From IMG/VR virus record IMGVR_UViG_3300024264_000173, positions 1 through 23,740 of that record: a DNA stretch of 23,740 nucleotides; one strand, written 5' to 3'. How positions within the stretch are numbered: position 1 is the first letter of the stretch; each line of letters starts with the position of its first letter. This DNA is from a virus. A model generated the notes under the pieces. That model had not been told where the DNA came from. It saw nothing but the letters and a program-made list of their open reading frames with translations, and searched no databases. Shown in pieces: positions 1 through 9,812 of this stretch. The position numbers and the translations under genes are program-made.

Positions 1-3000
1 GGCGTATTTTTAAGAATTGTCCATTTACCATTATCGTCGTCATCTATCCAAACAAGTTCATTAGAACTTAAATTAGCAGTAATGTTTTTATTTGCGGCAT
101 TTATTGTTGCTGTGCGTTGACTTGTAAAAATTGTTACTGTGCCACTAATTTCAATTGTTTCGTCAATTTCTAACCAATCTTGTTTTTCGGTTTCAAAAGT
201 TACTTTGTTACCTTTTACATCAGTTGCTTTATAAAATCCATCAAGAGCAGTTAGAGACGCTGTATTTGCGTTTGTGATGCCAAATATATCGCCTACAGCA
301 ATCTGTCTAGCAGTAAAGTTTAAAGTAAGTGTAATTGTATTACCAACAGGGCTTACTTCTTTTATTCTTAAATTAGTTTCAGTATGTTGTAAAACATTCC
401 ATGTTTGATTATCTGAAGCCACCCAGATATAATCATCTTTATTCACGTCACTTATATTAAAATTTATAATTCCGTCTTTTGTTAATACTGCTCTACTAAC
501 ATCTTCACCTGTGACATATCCTACAGTTTTAGCATATTCGTCGTTAGTATATTTGGTAGGAATTTTATTTGTGTCATAATTGTTAGGCTTTAAAAACACA
601 TCATAATTTGGAATTCTATATATTAAATCTGTTGATGCTGGTACAGTTTCTACCAATTCGATTGGTTGAGGAGATATTTTAAATTTAGACTCGTCTAACT
701 GCCATTCAATTTCTTCAAAATTAGTAGTAGCACCATATTGACTATTCTTTACTGCCCATTCTTCATAAAAATCAACTGACTCTTTATCAGCACTTGCTAA
801 CGCATCAAATAATTTGTCAATACTATTTCTGGTACCTTTATCTTGAATGAAACCTTGATAGAATTTATATTGACTTACATCATCATTAATGATGTTTTCT
901 AAATACTGGCGTTTTTGATAACCTATTAAATGCTGTGCTAAACGCTGTTGTTCGTTATCAAAATTATCGCTATCAAGATCATAAAAGTCAGTAAACTGAT
1001 TAATTCTATAATCAAAGTTTGTAAGAAGTTTTGTTTCAGGACGGCTATCTAGTCTATTCCATTCGTCTGCTTTGAATTTTGAATCGCCTGCAATTTTATT
1101 TTTTGCTGAATAAAAGAATTCTTTGTAACGAACTGTATCGCCAATTGCATAATCTTTAAGGGCTTGCCATTCTGTAACTTCTGCTTGATCAAATACAAAC
1201 CCTGGAATATTTAAACTTCCATCCCATCCAGCAGTTCTGTATCCTAAAACCTTAACACGGTCTTGTCTGTATCCTGATGCAGGTGAATAAATTACATCTT
1301 TAAAGTCTGACGTATTATCAAGCAAAGCAACGTGTTCTATTTGAACTAAAGGTAATTGAATATAATAGATGCCTTCAGCAGTATTAGAAAGATTAACAGC
1401 AAACGTGTTGCCGTCTCTTGTAAGTCTTGTAAATGTCTGTTCTAGTGCAGTACCGTTGCTTACTTGCATTGAATAATCGTAAAAATTATCTAATAAATTA
1501 TCAACTACTGCAAATTTTCTAGTAAATTCAATTTGGTTGGCGCTTGGACTTAGAGCAATAATTGTTCCTGCCGCCCAGTTTTGAGTAGTCCAAAATAAGA
1601 ATTCCTTTGTACTGTATTTCCAGTCTTCAACAACACCTGTTTCTGTATTAAAGTAGTTGAATTCAAATCCTACTGTTTGTAAATACTGTGCATAACCTAA
1701 CAAGAAGTCTACTACATCTTGAACATCGTCGTATATTGTACCATACGGAACTTCGGTTATTTTATTACTGAAATCTTTTCTAAGTATTGCTGTAGCACCA
1801 CCACGCATTGGTAAGTCGCTTAGTTTTACAAATTTTGCAGTATCAAAATTTTCAGTTGATGTGTGCTCAACTGTAACCCTATAAAATGAATTTACGTGTC
1901 TAACAAATTTATCTACAGTATATTGTTTATTGCTATCCCATTCTACAAACGATTCACTAACTCCACCAACATTAACTGCGGGATCATTTGATTTTTTTCT
2001 CGCTGTTTGTATTTTGAATATTGGATTTGCACGATCATAACCTTTTACTACATATCCAAAAGATTGCTTTTCTACAATCACTCCACTGTACGAAACTGTA
2101 TCAATTGGTGAACTTTTATTTAAAAATATTTGATAATTTTCTTTGGGTAAAAATACATTACCTTGATTAAAAGGAGTTCTACTATCTAAAACAAATTTTA
2201 GTTTTTCCTGATCAGTAAAACCACCTAGTTTAACCCCTAGTTGATATTTTAAACTTTTTACTTGTTCTTTATAATTACTAGTTGAGATTGCACTGTTGCT
2301 TAATGTATAGTTTATAATATAGTCTACTAATCCACTTGTAAAGACTCTTTTAGTATCTCCATATGTATTACTAAAGACTAAACTTGCTAAAGATATTGAA
2401 CGATTGTTTTCATTATATACATATTGGCCTGCTAAATTTTTACTAATTCGTGATGTATCCCATGCTAGAGACATATATTTTGCAGGCTGATTTAGTAACT
2501 GTGATTTAACAAGACTAAAAGCATAATCACTACTAGTTCTCCAAGCATTTTCTGTAGGAGCATGATCTCCAAACTTAAATCCCAACTTAGTATATGATGA
2601 AATATATTCTTTTGCAAACTTAGACTGTAATGGACTTAATAAATTACCATCTTCATCAACCGGGATATGATTTAGTAACCCTGGTCTTTTATACTTGTCC
2701 AAATATTTTACAGGTTGATTAGGCTCTGCTAATTTACCTTCTTGTAAATCTTCCCAAAGAATTAAATTATTTGATGTGTAAGGAGCCGCTCCATACTGTG
2801 TGTCCCACCATTTAGGTTTTGTAGTTAAGCCTAACATTTCCCACGGTGATGTATGCGGAGAATCAGTATCGTATGCATGTCTATATATTGAACGCCAGAA
2901 GCCTGTTAATGATTCGCCGTCTGGACCAGACATATAAGAATAGTTATAAGTGAAACTATCAGTTAATTCATAGAATGTATTTGATGTATAATCTAACCCG

Positions 3001-6000
3001 CCTAAACTTTCGCTCCACTTAACAAAGTCACTTAGTAAAACATGATTAATATTGTTTAGATCAAATTTAGTGTTTCTATACTTTCCTGGAGTAAAATCAT
3101 GTATGTCAATTTTAGTAGTATCATATACACTTTTAATATTATTATATATTCTACGTTCAAGATCTAAAATTAAATTATCTCGATAATCATTAAATGCAAT
3201 AGTTTTACTTCCGTCATGACCTCTTATAATATTTGTAGGAGTTCTGTAAGTATTATCTTCATAAATTTCCGGAACGTAAGAAGGATATAATCCTAATTTA
3301 CTAGGTGTACTTGGTATGTAACATCCATCAGTACTTTCATATTCAAAAATTTCAATTTTATCACCATCTGCTTTAGTTGCTGTAATTACAGCAAAACCAT
3401 CACTATTAAAAGTATAATCTCTACCATGTACTAACTGTGCTCCGTTTTGATAAATTGTTACGGCTTTATTGCTTAGTTTTGTTTTATCAAATACTTGCGA
3501 CAAACTAAAGAAAGTATTCTCAGTATCGTAAACTGTGAACTCTAATCTTTTATTTCCTAAAAAAGGAACCATGTCACTAAAATAATACGGGTCGGTTGTT
3601 GTTTTGTCTTTTAATACTTCTTTTAAAATTCTATCAACATGTTCTTTAGTTTGGCCATCAAAGCCTAAATTTTCTGCTACTTGTAAAAACGATCTTTTAA
3701 AAGTTCTAAATTGTTCTTTAGCAGAATCAATTGCTTTGATTACATTTGCTTCTTTTGTAGTAATGTGATAAAGAGGATTATTAATTGGGCCCGAATGTTG
3801 TACAAACTTTTTACCAACAGTATTAATATTACCTAAATTTGCTAAGTTACTGTTTCCAGGAAATACTCCACTAAAGTTGTCTAAGTCTTCAATCATACTA
3901 AACACATGATCATTCACTTCACCTAATGTGAAAGTAGTTAAGTTTACATTATTTGGGTTGTGTTCTAGATTAATTGGAAATTCATAATAACCGTTGTCAT
4001 TTTTCTTAGTTGCTGATTTAGTTTTTAAAATAATATTATCGCCTGCACTTAACGAACTATCAAATACTATAAATGCTCTTCCATCTTGTCTTGAAAGTGT
4101 ATAGTCATAAAAATGATTGTTATTTAAAAGTACAGTAACATTTAAATCATTTAAATCACCAGCCTTATCATACATGTCAACTTCAACTTGTGTAGTTCCG
4201 CTAGTAATATTATACTGTCTAATTACTTTTTGGGTTGATAAATCTTTTGCTTTTTCCCATCCATTTTTATAAGTAAATGCATTTAACGAAGTATACTTCC
4301 GCAAAAATCCTAGTTCAGTATTAGTAGTAAACGTGTCTGTTAAACTTTGATGTGTAAATTTCTCTGTTAACATATCAAAGTTGAAAGTAATATCGCCTAC
4401 ATTAGTTAATGCTCGGTACGTTACTGGAAATCCTAATTCTGTATCATTAGTTCCTGTACCAACTTTATAACTAAAAATTTTGTTACCTTTAAACGTAGAT
4501 GTGTTGTAAGTTTCAGTATCTGAATAACTAACACCGTTAGAATCAAACATATCAAACAATGGTTGCTGGTTTGCTTTAGTTTTTAATTGTCCTAGTACCC
4601 ATTTAGTACCATTAAAGTAATAATGCTTACCAGCATTTTCAATACCTTTTTTAACTAACACTACTTCATTTGTTTGCGGAGTTGCATCAGTTTCTTCAAT
4701 TAACGCAATTTGACTTACAGTATTATTGTGTTTGATAAATTTTACTTTATAAATTTTACCGGTTACTCTAATGTCATTATCAGCAGTAAACAAAATACGC
4801 ATGCCGTCAGTAATATTTTCACCGTCAATATTAAATCCAACTGAACCTTCTACAGTTGAAAATATATCAGTTGTAAATGTATCAACTAAGTCAACATCTT
4901 GTTTTTTTTCTGTACCAAAATTATATAATTTAATACCACTATCAAATTCAAGAATTGGACGCTTGGCTCTTAGTGATTGATCTATTTTAACAATATCACC
5001 ATTTATTTCAGCACTCTTTTCAATTACTGATCTATGATACCATTTGTTGTTTCTTGCCCAAGCATTTTTATCAGGAGAATTTCTATTTACTACAATATAA
5101 TCTTTTGTTTCACTGTAAGATGCCGCATTACCAAATGGCAAACTATCAAAATTATCACTATCAAATGCAATTGGTTTATCTTGGGAATATGCTAAAGATA
5201 TTATCAACTCATCTGTATTAACTAAACTTATATTAGTACCTACACCTTCAACTATCCAGTATCCAGTTGCATATTTTGCAGGCGTAACTTCGCCTATAAA
5301 ACTTAACTTCATACCATTTAGAAGTTCTACTCCTTTAGAAGTAGTGTATTCAGACTTTCCAATAATTTCTTGTTCTACATTAATTTCTGTTGCTTCATCA
5401 ACTTCTGCAATTCGAATAACACCGCCAGCATTAATATCGTTACTGTTTTGATAATATAATCTTGCTGGAGCGTTTAAAGGTACTGTGAATGTAAGTAATC
5501 CCTCTTCAATATTGTCGTTGCTAATACCAGTTTCAAAAATAGTGTTAGCATCAAGACTGCGTTCAGTTCGTATTGTAAACGGCATGTCAGGACTGCTTAT
5601 ATCAAAAGTATAAGTTTGTCCTTTGTATAATTCTATTGTAGGATTTTGTTCAAGATTTCCGTTTATTACATAAGAAACATTGTTGCCGTTTTGTATACTT
5701 GTAATTGTATAAGTGTTTGTTACATCTGTGCTTTGTCCTGCAACATTTATTGTTGATGGTCCGTTTGGTAACCAAAAGTATTCACGAAAATTAGTTAACT
5801 TATCCCAATTTAAATTTGGGTTCCAAGAATAATATTCTGCACCATTAAGTAAATCATGATTGTCAGTGTTTCCACCAAATGCTTTTATTTGGTTAACGTA
5901 ATCATTGTAATCTTTATAAAATGTTACATTATCATAAAGATCTTTTGCAACAACTGATGGTTCTAATTGATACGATTCTCTAGTGCTTGAAGTATCACCA

Positions 6001-6224
6001 ACATAGTTGTCAGTATTTCTATAAGACTTTGCTGTACGTCTACCGTAATATCCGTTTAGTTTTTGTGCAGTACCTGGTTGCAATACTTGATCAAGTGTAG
6101 CATCTAAAAACTTTTTATTCTTTTTTGTACGAAAGTATTTAGGTAATAGGTTATTTGAAGCAAACTTGTCGTTATCATCTCCAACCGGTAATGGACTCTC
6201 TTTTTGGTTGTCATCGTATGCCAT
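1..6224 (-). CDS. Giant virion structural protein, probably baseplate/wedge-associated (partial, C-terminus off the left edge)
   Basis: One uninterrupted reading frame starts with ATG at 6224 and stays open to the left edge, giving at least 2074 residues; the true stop lies outside. The ATG overlaps the gp6 stop (TAATG), and GGAGGA inside the end of gp6 can serve as RBS. The N-terminus is polar, with an aromatic NFREYFWLPNGP motif near residue 150. Around residues 690-710 and 910-940 there are beta-rich segments of similar pattern (V.I..NG....RDYTF). A GHDGS motif followed by a helical DLERRIYNNIK segment lies near residues 1000-1030. Near the visible C-terminus a tryptophan motif recurs about 130 residues apart (WVASDNQTWNVL and WIDDDDNGKWTIL). 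No signal peptide or membrane segment is seen. T4 has gp7 (1032 residues) after gp6; this protein occupies that position and is at least twice as long. Virion role is inferred from position and similarity to large structural proteins of marine T4-like phages; exact identity is uncertain. Confidence 0.8.
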   Translation of the reverse strand, partial: MAYDDNQKESPLPVGDDNDKFASNNLLPKYFRTKKNKKFLDATLDQVLQPGTAQKLNGYYGRRTAKSYRNTDNYVGDTSSTRESYQLEPSVVAKDLYDNVTFYKDYNDYVNQIKAFGGNTDNHDLLNGAEYYSWNPNLNWDKLTNFREYFWLPNGPSTINVAGQSTDVTNTYTITSIQNGNNVSYVINGNLEQNPTIELYKGQTYTFDISSPDMPFTIRTERSLDANTIFETGISNDNIEEGLLTFTVPLNAPARLYYQNSNDINAGGVIRIAEVDEATEINVEQEIIGKSEYTTSKGVELLNGMKLSFIGEVTPAKYATGYWIVEGVGTNISLVNTDELIISLAYSQDKPIAFDSDNFDSLPFGNAASYSETKDYIVVNRNSPDKNAWARNNKWYHRSVIEKSAEINGDIVKIDQSLRAKRPILEFDSGIKLYNFGTEKKQDVDLVDTFTTDIFSTVEGSVGFNIDGENITDGMRILFTADNDIRVTGKIYKVKFIKHNNTVSQIALIEETDATPQTNEVVLVKKGIENAGKHYYFNGTKWVLGQLKTKANQQPLFDMFDSNGVSYSDTETYNTSTFKGNKIFSYKVGTGTNDTELGFPVTYRALTNVGDITFNFDMLTEKFTHQSLTDTFTTNTELGFLRKYTSLNAFTYKNGWEKAKDLSTQKVIRQYNITSGTTQVEVDMYDKAGDLNDLNVTVLLNNNHFYDYTLSRQDGRAFIVFDSSLSAGDNIILKTKSATKKNDNGYYEFPINLEHNPNNVNLTTFTLGEVNDHVFSMIEDLDNFSGVFPGNSNLANLGNINTVGKKFVQHSGPINNPLYHITTKEANVIKAIDSAKEQFRTFKRSFLQVAENLGFDGQTKEHVDRILKEVLKDKTTTDPYYFSDMVPFLGNKRLEFTVYDTENTFFSLSQVFDKTKLSNKAVTIYQNGAQLVHGRDYTFNSDGFAVITATKADGDKIEIFEYESTDGCYIPSTPSKLGLYPSYVPEIYEDNTYRTPTNIIRGHDGSKTIAFNDYRDNLILDLERRIYNNIKSVYDTTKIDIHDFTPGKYRNTKFDLNNINHVLLSDFVKWSESLGGLDYTSNTFYELTDSFTYNYSYMSGPDGESLTGFWRSIYRHAYDTDSPHTSPWEMLGLTTKPKWWDTQYGAAPYTSNNLILWEDLQEGKLAEPNQPVKYLDKYKRPGLLNHIPVDEDGNLLSPLQSKFAKEYISSYTKLGFKFGDHAPTENAWRTSSDYAFSLVKSQLLNQPAKYMSLAWDTSRISKNLAGQYVYNENNRSISLASLVFSNTYGDTKRVFTSGLVDYIINYTLSNSAISTSNYKEQVKSLKYQLGVKLGGFTDQEKLKFVLDSRTPFNQGNVFLPKENYQIFLNKSSPIDTVSYSGVIVEKQSFGYVVKGYDRANPIFKIQTARKKSNDPAVNVGGVSESFVEWDSNKQYTVDKFVRHVNSFYRVTVEHTSTENFDTAKFVKLSDLPMRGGATAILRKDFSNKITEVPYGTIYDDVQDVVDFLLGYAQYLQTVGFEFNYFNTETGVVEDWKYSTKEFLFWTTQNWAAGTIIALSPSANQIEFTRKFAVVDNLLDNFYDYSMQVSNGTALEQTFTRLTRDGNTFAVNLSNTAEGIYYIQLPLVQIEHVALLDNTSDFKDVIYSPASGYRQDRVKVLGYRTAGWDGSLNIPGFVFDQAEVTEWQALKDYAIGDTVRYKEFFYSAKNKIAGDSKFKADEWNRLDSRPETKLLTNFDYRINQFTDFYDLDSDNFDNEQQRLAQHLIGYQKRQYLENIINDDVSQYKFYQGFIQDKGTRNSIDKLFDALASADKESVDFYEEWAVKNSQYGATTNFEEIEWQLDESKFKISPQPIELVETVPASTDLIYRIPNYDVFLKPNNYDTNKIPTKYTNDEYAKTVGYVTGEDVSRAVLTKDGIINFNISDVNKDDYIWVASDNQTWNVLQHTETNLRIKEVSPVGNTITLTLNFTARQIAVGDIFGITNANTASLTALDGFYKATDVKGNKVTFETEKQDWLEIDETIEISGTVTIFTSQRTATINAANKNITANLSSNELVWIDDDDNGKWTILKNT

Positions 6225-9200
6225 TAGTAACTATATCCTCCGCCACTTGATCCTGAACTGCCTGAACTACCTGTACTTGTACCTGTAGTAGTTGTTGTAT
6301 TAGATAATGAACTTGTAACACCTGCATTAGTTGTTTCTTGACTTGCTGTAATAACACTGCCTGTTGCTCTTAATCTACTTGCTGTAATAGCATCTATAAT
6401 TTCAACGTTTTCGACTGTTGCAGAACTAATAAAAATTTCATTTGATTCTGATTTTATTTCATACAAACTACCAAATGACTGACTTTGCTCATTTGGTACA
6501 ATAACAATACTAACAATATCAGGAGTCATTTGATTCATAATAAAAGTTGATAATTCACTGAAGTAAAAACTTTCACCAAATTCCCAATTATCTAAATTAA
6601 AATAAATGTTAATCGCTTCAATTATTCTTGACTTAATATCGTTAGCGTTTGTAACTACGTCTGAGTTAGTTACTACTTTAAATGTTGCTTGCAAACTAGT
6701 CTCCGCTGTTCTTCCAAACAATGACTTATACTTAACTGGATGATAAATTAACTCGTCACTAATTGACTTAATCTTATCAAGTTCAGTTCCGTATGAACGA
6801 TACATACTATCGCTACTTGGCGGCAATGGTTCTGTTTCTAAATCACCTTGTAACCATCGTCTATATTGAATATCATATGTACGAGTAAGAAGATACGCAT
6901 CCATAATATTACTTGCCGCAGGGTCTATTCTTTGATTATAATCTGCACTATGCAAATATCTAAACTTTAATCCAGAACGCCCAATATATCCTCTATAATC
7001 TTTAATAATATTGATATTTTTCTTTGTAGCATCTAGTTTATAAAACAATTCAGTATCCATAGTAAAAAATACTTGTCCTGCTGTATACTGACTATATGCT
7101 CCAATAGCACCTGAGTTTATTTTAACTTGAATTCCTTCAATTGAATTATCAACATATCTAAAGTCTTCTACTCCGTCATTAGTTGTATATTTCTTTTGAA
7201 AGATATATTTTGTTTCAGGGTTTGTTGCTTCATCAACAATATCTATAAATCCTTGTGGATTATCAATTACTCCGTCATCGTCTACATCAAAGAAACTGAT
7301 TTCAATACGTTTACTATCAACATATCCTTCTGAATCTCTATATTCTTTAATAATTTCCCAATCATAACTTACAGTAAACGGATTTGCTACATCTGGTTTA
7401 TTATTAACATTTAATACTTCGATTTTATCTTTAATAATTCTTCCTGTTTTATTATCAAAAATTTTGTCTGTGCTATCATAATAAAATTTAATTTCTTTGT
7501 CGCTTTCAAAAACATATCTCATTGTTCTATATGTAATATCGTAGCGTTCACCATCAGTTTTAAAATACAATAACCAACTTGCATCTAAGTTTTGATTACT
7601 TGAATCGCCTGTTTTACCTGTACTAAAATTTGATATGCTATCAAGATTTGCTTCAGTAATAATTCTCCACTGTTGTGTTTCAACATCATACCTTAAACCA
7701 AATGTATTTGTTGCAAACGCCTGATCAACAATTTGTGTTTTAACTGCATCTGTAATTACATTTGCAAGTTTTGGTCTTACTTCTGTTAATACTGCTTCTG
7801 AGGGGATTAAATCATTTAATACAACTGGGCCGAGTCCTGTTGATCCAACTACTGTACCGTCTCCAGTTACACTAACAACTTTAGTCCAAATATATTCAAC
7901 CGCTCCTGGATGATTTGCAGGTCCTGTCATTAACTTATTTTTATCAGTAGTCATAAAATGATAGCCTGTTGGAGCAACAAATTTGACAAGTGTTCCTGAT
8001 TGAATAAATCTTAAATTATTTGCTGTAAACGATCCTAGTTTAAATTTAGTATCATTATCGTCATTAATATAACCTGTACTTCTATTTGTATCTTGAGTAG
8101 AACTTACCCATGAAACACCTAAGTCAGAAGCAAGAATTTTTGTAAAATTTTCTAAATAATAATTATATACTTTTCTTTCACGTATAATAGGTTCAATAGT
8201 ATTTGTAATTGCACTTTCAATATCTGTTGTAGTTACAAAGTTAAAACTTGTTTTCAAATTTGTAGTTTGTTTATAAATTATACCGTCGTTTCCAAATAGA
8301 TTAGTACTTGAATATTTTCCTGTAGAATCAATTAAATCAAAATATCTGCTTATTCCGCTTGCATTTCTATTAACTGTTTTTACTTTTACTATCTCTTGAC
8401 TTACTGCTAATGGTGCAACATTGTAATCTTCTGCTGTAACCATTCTATTTTGTGTATAATATGTTGAAGGAGCATTTGCTTTAATGCTATCATTAGATTC
8501 GCTCAAACTACTATTTGAAATTGTATATTTTAATTGCAATGTTAAACTAAGTGTTTCTGGAACTCCAACTTCACTTAGATAAGGTATAGTAATTTGTATG
8601 TTTGACATTTCACTAGGTTTAACTGTATAACGTTTATTTGCACTTGTACGATATACTACTTTAAATCTACCCTGTGGCAAATTACCAAAAACACCATCAC
8701 TAAAAATTAAACTAATTCTGTCTTGCACTCTAGTTAATACAGAATATAAATTTCTTATATTTTTGTTTAGACTATTATAGATAACATTGTTACCTTCAAC
8801 TGAATCTACTTTGGTCCAATATTCAACTTCGCGCCCTTGTTCGTCTAGTTTAAACAGCCAAACATCTTTGTTGTTAATATCAGTTGCATCAATGTCAATT
8901 TTTTGATTACTACTTGGATTTTGTACACTGAATTGACCTTCATCTAATGCGCCTTGTTTAAAAGTAGCAAAAAATCCTGTGTTTGTACTTGCAGGTCCTT
9001 GACCGTCATTTTTATACAAACATGCAAAACTATTACCAACAATAGGAATTTCTTCTTCAAGTGCATTATTATCAATATCTGAACTTACAATTTCAAATGG
9101 TAAACTCTGTCCTTCAACAGTTTTACTAAATGCATATTTAGGAATATCAGTGTTAAGTCCATTGAATCTATATTGTTCATGTGGTATACCGTTTACTGTT

Positions 9201-9730
9201 GCTTTTTTAGTAGGTTTGCCAAAAGTACCATTTGTTGGTAGTGCGGCATTCATTACTTTAATAAATTGCTCATACCACTGTGGGTTACTAGGATCGTTCC
9301 ACTGAATTTGTTGTCCAGCCAAATTAAAATTATTTGAATCTATTACATCTTCAGTAGTGTTTACTGATGTAATTTTTAATAAACCCTCAGCGGCTTGATT
9401 ACGCTTTGGATTATAAGAAAGTAATCTTGCTAGACGGAGAACACTTTCTCTACGTTCGGCAAGTTCTAAGAAGTTTTCACGTGCATTTAAGTCTATACGG
9501 AATGAAATGTTTTGACCTAAAAATGCAATGAGATCTATTAGTGCTAGATATTCACTTGATTCAATGTAATCGTTAAAATCCTCAGGATAGTTAGTCCTTA
9601 GGTAGTTTATCATTGTTCTACGTAAATTGTCGAAATCGTAACTTTGGAAATCAGCATTACGATAAGACTGGTATATACGCTTCCAATCTTCTGCTACTAG
9701 CAGTCTATTTTGTCGGTCGGTAGATGACAT
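6224..9730 (-). CDS. gp6: Baseplate wedge protein gp6-like (Baseplate_J type)
   Basis: A 1168-residue protein with the layout of T4-like gp6. Residues 10-130 contain the helical N-terminal part (YLRTNYPEDFNDYIESSEY, then DLNARENFLELAERRESVLR and LLSYNPKRN). The middle is a long beta-rich region. Near residues 1030-1080 lies the typical C-terminal block (IIEAINIYFNLDNWEFGESF, then SELSTFIMNQMTPDIVSIVI) shared by gp6 and Baseplate_J proteins. gp6 forms the inner wedge ring that holds the baseplate together and changes shape on contraction. T4 gp6 has 660 residues, so about 500 are extra here, mostly in the middle. The last 30 residues are a Ser/Thr/Gly tail ending SSGGGYSY. The ATG has a good RBS (AAGGA, about 6-7 bases upstream), and two late-type promoter boxes lie just ahead. 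It is translationally coupled to the giant downstream gene through TAATG. Confidence 0.85.
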   Translation of the reverse strand: MSSTDRQNRLLVAEDWKRIYQSYRNADFQSYDFDNLRRTMINYLRTNYPEDFNDYIESSEYLALIDLIAFLGQNISFRIDLNARENFLELAERRESVLRLARLLSYNPKRNQAAEGLLKITSVNTTEDVIDSNNFNLAGQQIQWNDPSNPQWYEQFIKVMNAALPTNGTFGKPTKKATVNGIPHEQYRFNGLNTDIPKYAFSKTVEGQSLPFEIVSSDIDNNALEEEIPIVGNSFACLYKNDGQGPASTNTGFFATFKQGALDEGQFSVQNPSSNQKIDIDATDINNKDVWLFKLDEQGREVEYWTKVDSVEGNNVIYNSLNKNIRNLYSVLTRVQDRISLIFSDGVFGNLPQGRFKVVYRTSANKRYTVKPSEMSNIQITIPYLSEVGVPETLSLTLQLKYTISNSSLSESNDSIKANAPSTYYTQNRMVTAEDYNVAPLAVSQEIVKVKTVNRNASGISRYFDLIDSTGKYSSTNLFGNDGIIYKQTTNLKTSFNFVTTTDIESAITNTIEPIIRERKVYNYYLENFTKILASDLGVSWVSSTQDTNRSTGYINDDNDTKFKLGSFTANNLRFIQSGTLVKFVAPTGYHFMTTDKNKLMTGPANHPGAVEYIWTKVVSVTGDGTVVGSTGLGPVVLNDLIPSEAVLTEVRPKLANVITDAVKTQIVDQAFATNTFGLRYDVETQQWRIITEANLDSISNFSTGKTGDSSNQNLDASWLLYFKTDGERYDITYRTMRYVFESDKEIKFYYDSTDKIFDNKTGRIIKDKIEVLNVNNKPDVANPFTVSYDWEIIKEYRDSEGYVDSKRIEISFFDVDDDGVIDNPQGFIDIVDEATNPETKYIFQKKYTTNDGVEDFRYVDNSIEGIQVKINSGAIGAYSQYTAGQVFFTMDTELFYKLDATKKNINIIKDYRGYIGRSGLKFRYLHSADYNQRIDPAASNIMDAYLLTRTYDIQYRRWLQGDLETEPLPPSSDSMYRSYGTELDKIKSISDELIYHPVKYKSLFGRTAETSLQATFKVVTNSDVVTNANDIKSRIIEAINIYFNLDNWEFGESFYFSELSTFIMNQMTPDIVSIVIVPNEQSQSFGSLYEIKSESNEIFISSATVENVEIIDAITASRLRATGSVITASQETTNAGVTSSLSNTTTTTGTSTGSSGSSGSSGGGYSY

Positions 9731-9734
9731 ATTT

Positions 9735-9743
9735 CATTCCTTA
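9735..9743 (-). promoter_or_regulatory. Ribosome binding site of gp6
   Basis: On the minus strand TAAGGAA (9743-9737) precedes the gp6 ATG (9730-9728) by six bases. It is the first gene of its transcription block and carries its own strong site rather than relying on coupling. Confidence 0.7.
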
Positions 9744-9755
9744 TTTGTACACATG

Positions 9756-9763
9756 TATTTATT
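9756..9763 (-). promoter_or_regulatory. Second late promoter-like box AATAAATA upstream of gp6
   Basis: The minus strand reads AATAAATA at 9763-9756, one base different from TATAAATA and fitting the looser NATAAATA form reported for cyanophage late promoters. It lies 25 bases before the ATG and would give a leader of about 19 bases that still contains the AAGGA RBS. It may be an alternative start or chance in AT-rich DNA. Confidence 0.4.
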
Positions 9764-9785
9764 AAGATTAGATAAGTGCGTATTT

Positions 9786-9793
9786 TATTTATA
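9786..9793 (-). promoter_or_regulatory. T4-type late promoter box TATAAATA upstream of gp6
   Basis: The minus strand reads TATAAATA at 9793-9786, an exact match to the T4 late promoter -10 sequence recognised by gp55 with RNA polymerase. Transcription would begin roughly six bases downstream and leave a leader of about 50 bases before the gp6 ATG. A gp55-type factor is encoded in this same window at 19181. The motif is seen directly; promoter activity is inferred. Confidence 0.7.
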
Positions 9794-9812
9794 AGTTATA
9801 TCAAGCCAGTTT

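Noticed and set aside
1-6224. Frameshift or split genes in the giant reading frame
   Set aside because: The frame stays open with uniform composition throughout, and spot translation at both ends and in the middle is consistent.
9760-9812. Plus-strand promoter for the SGNH gene
   Set aside because: AT-rich sequence offers weak -10-like words, but no -35 box at suitable distance and no exact late box on this strand.
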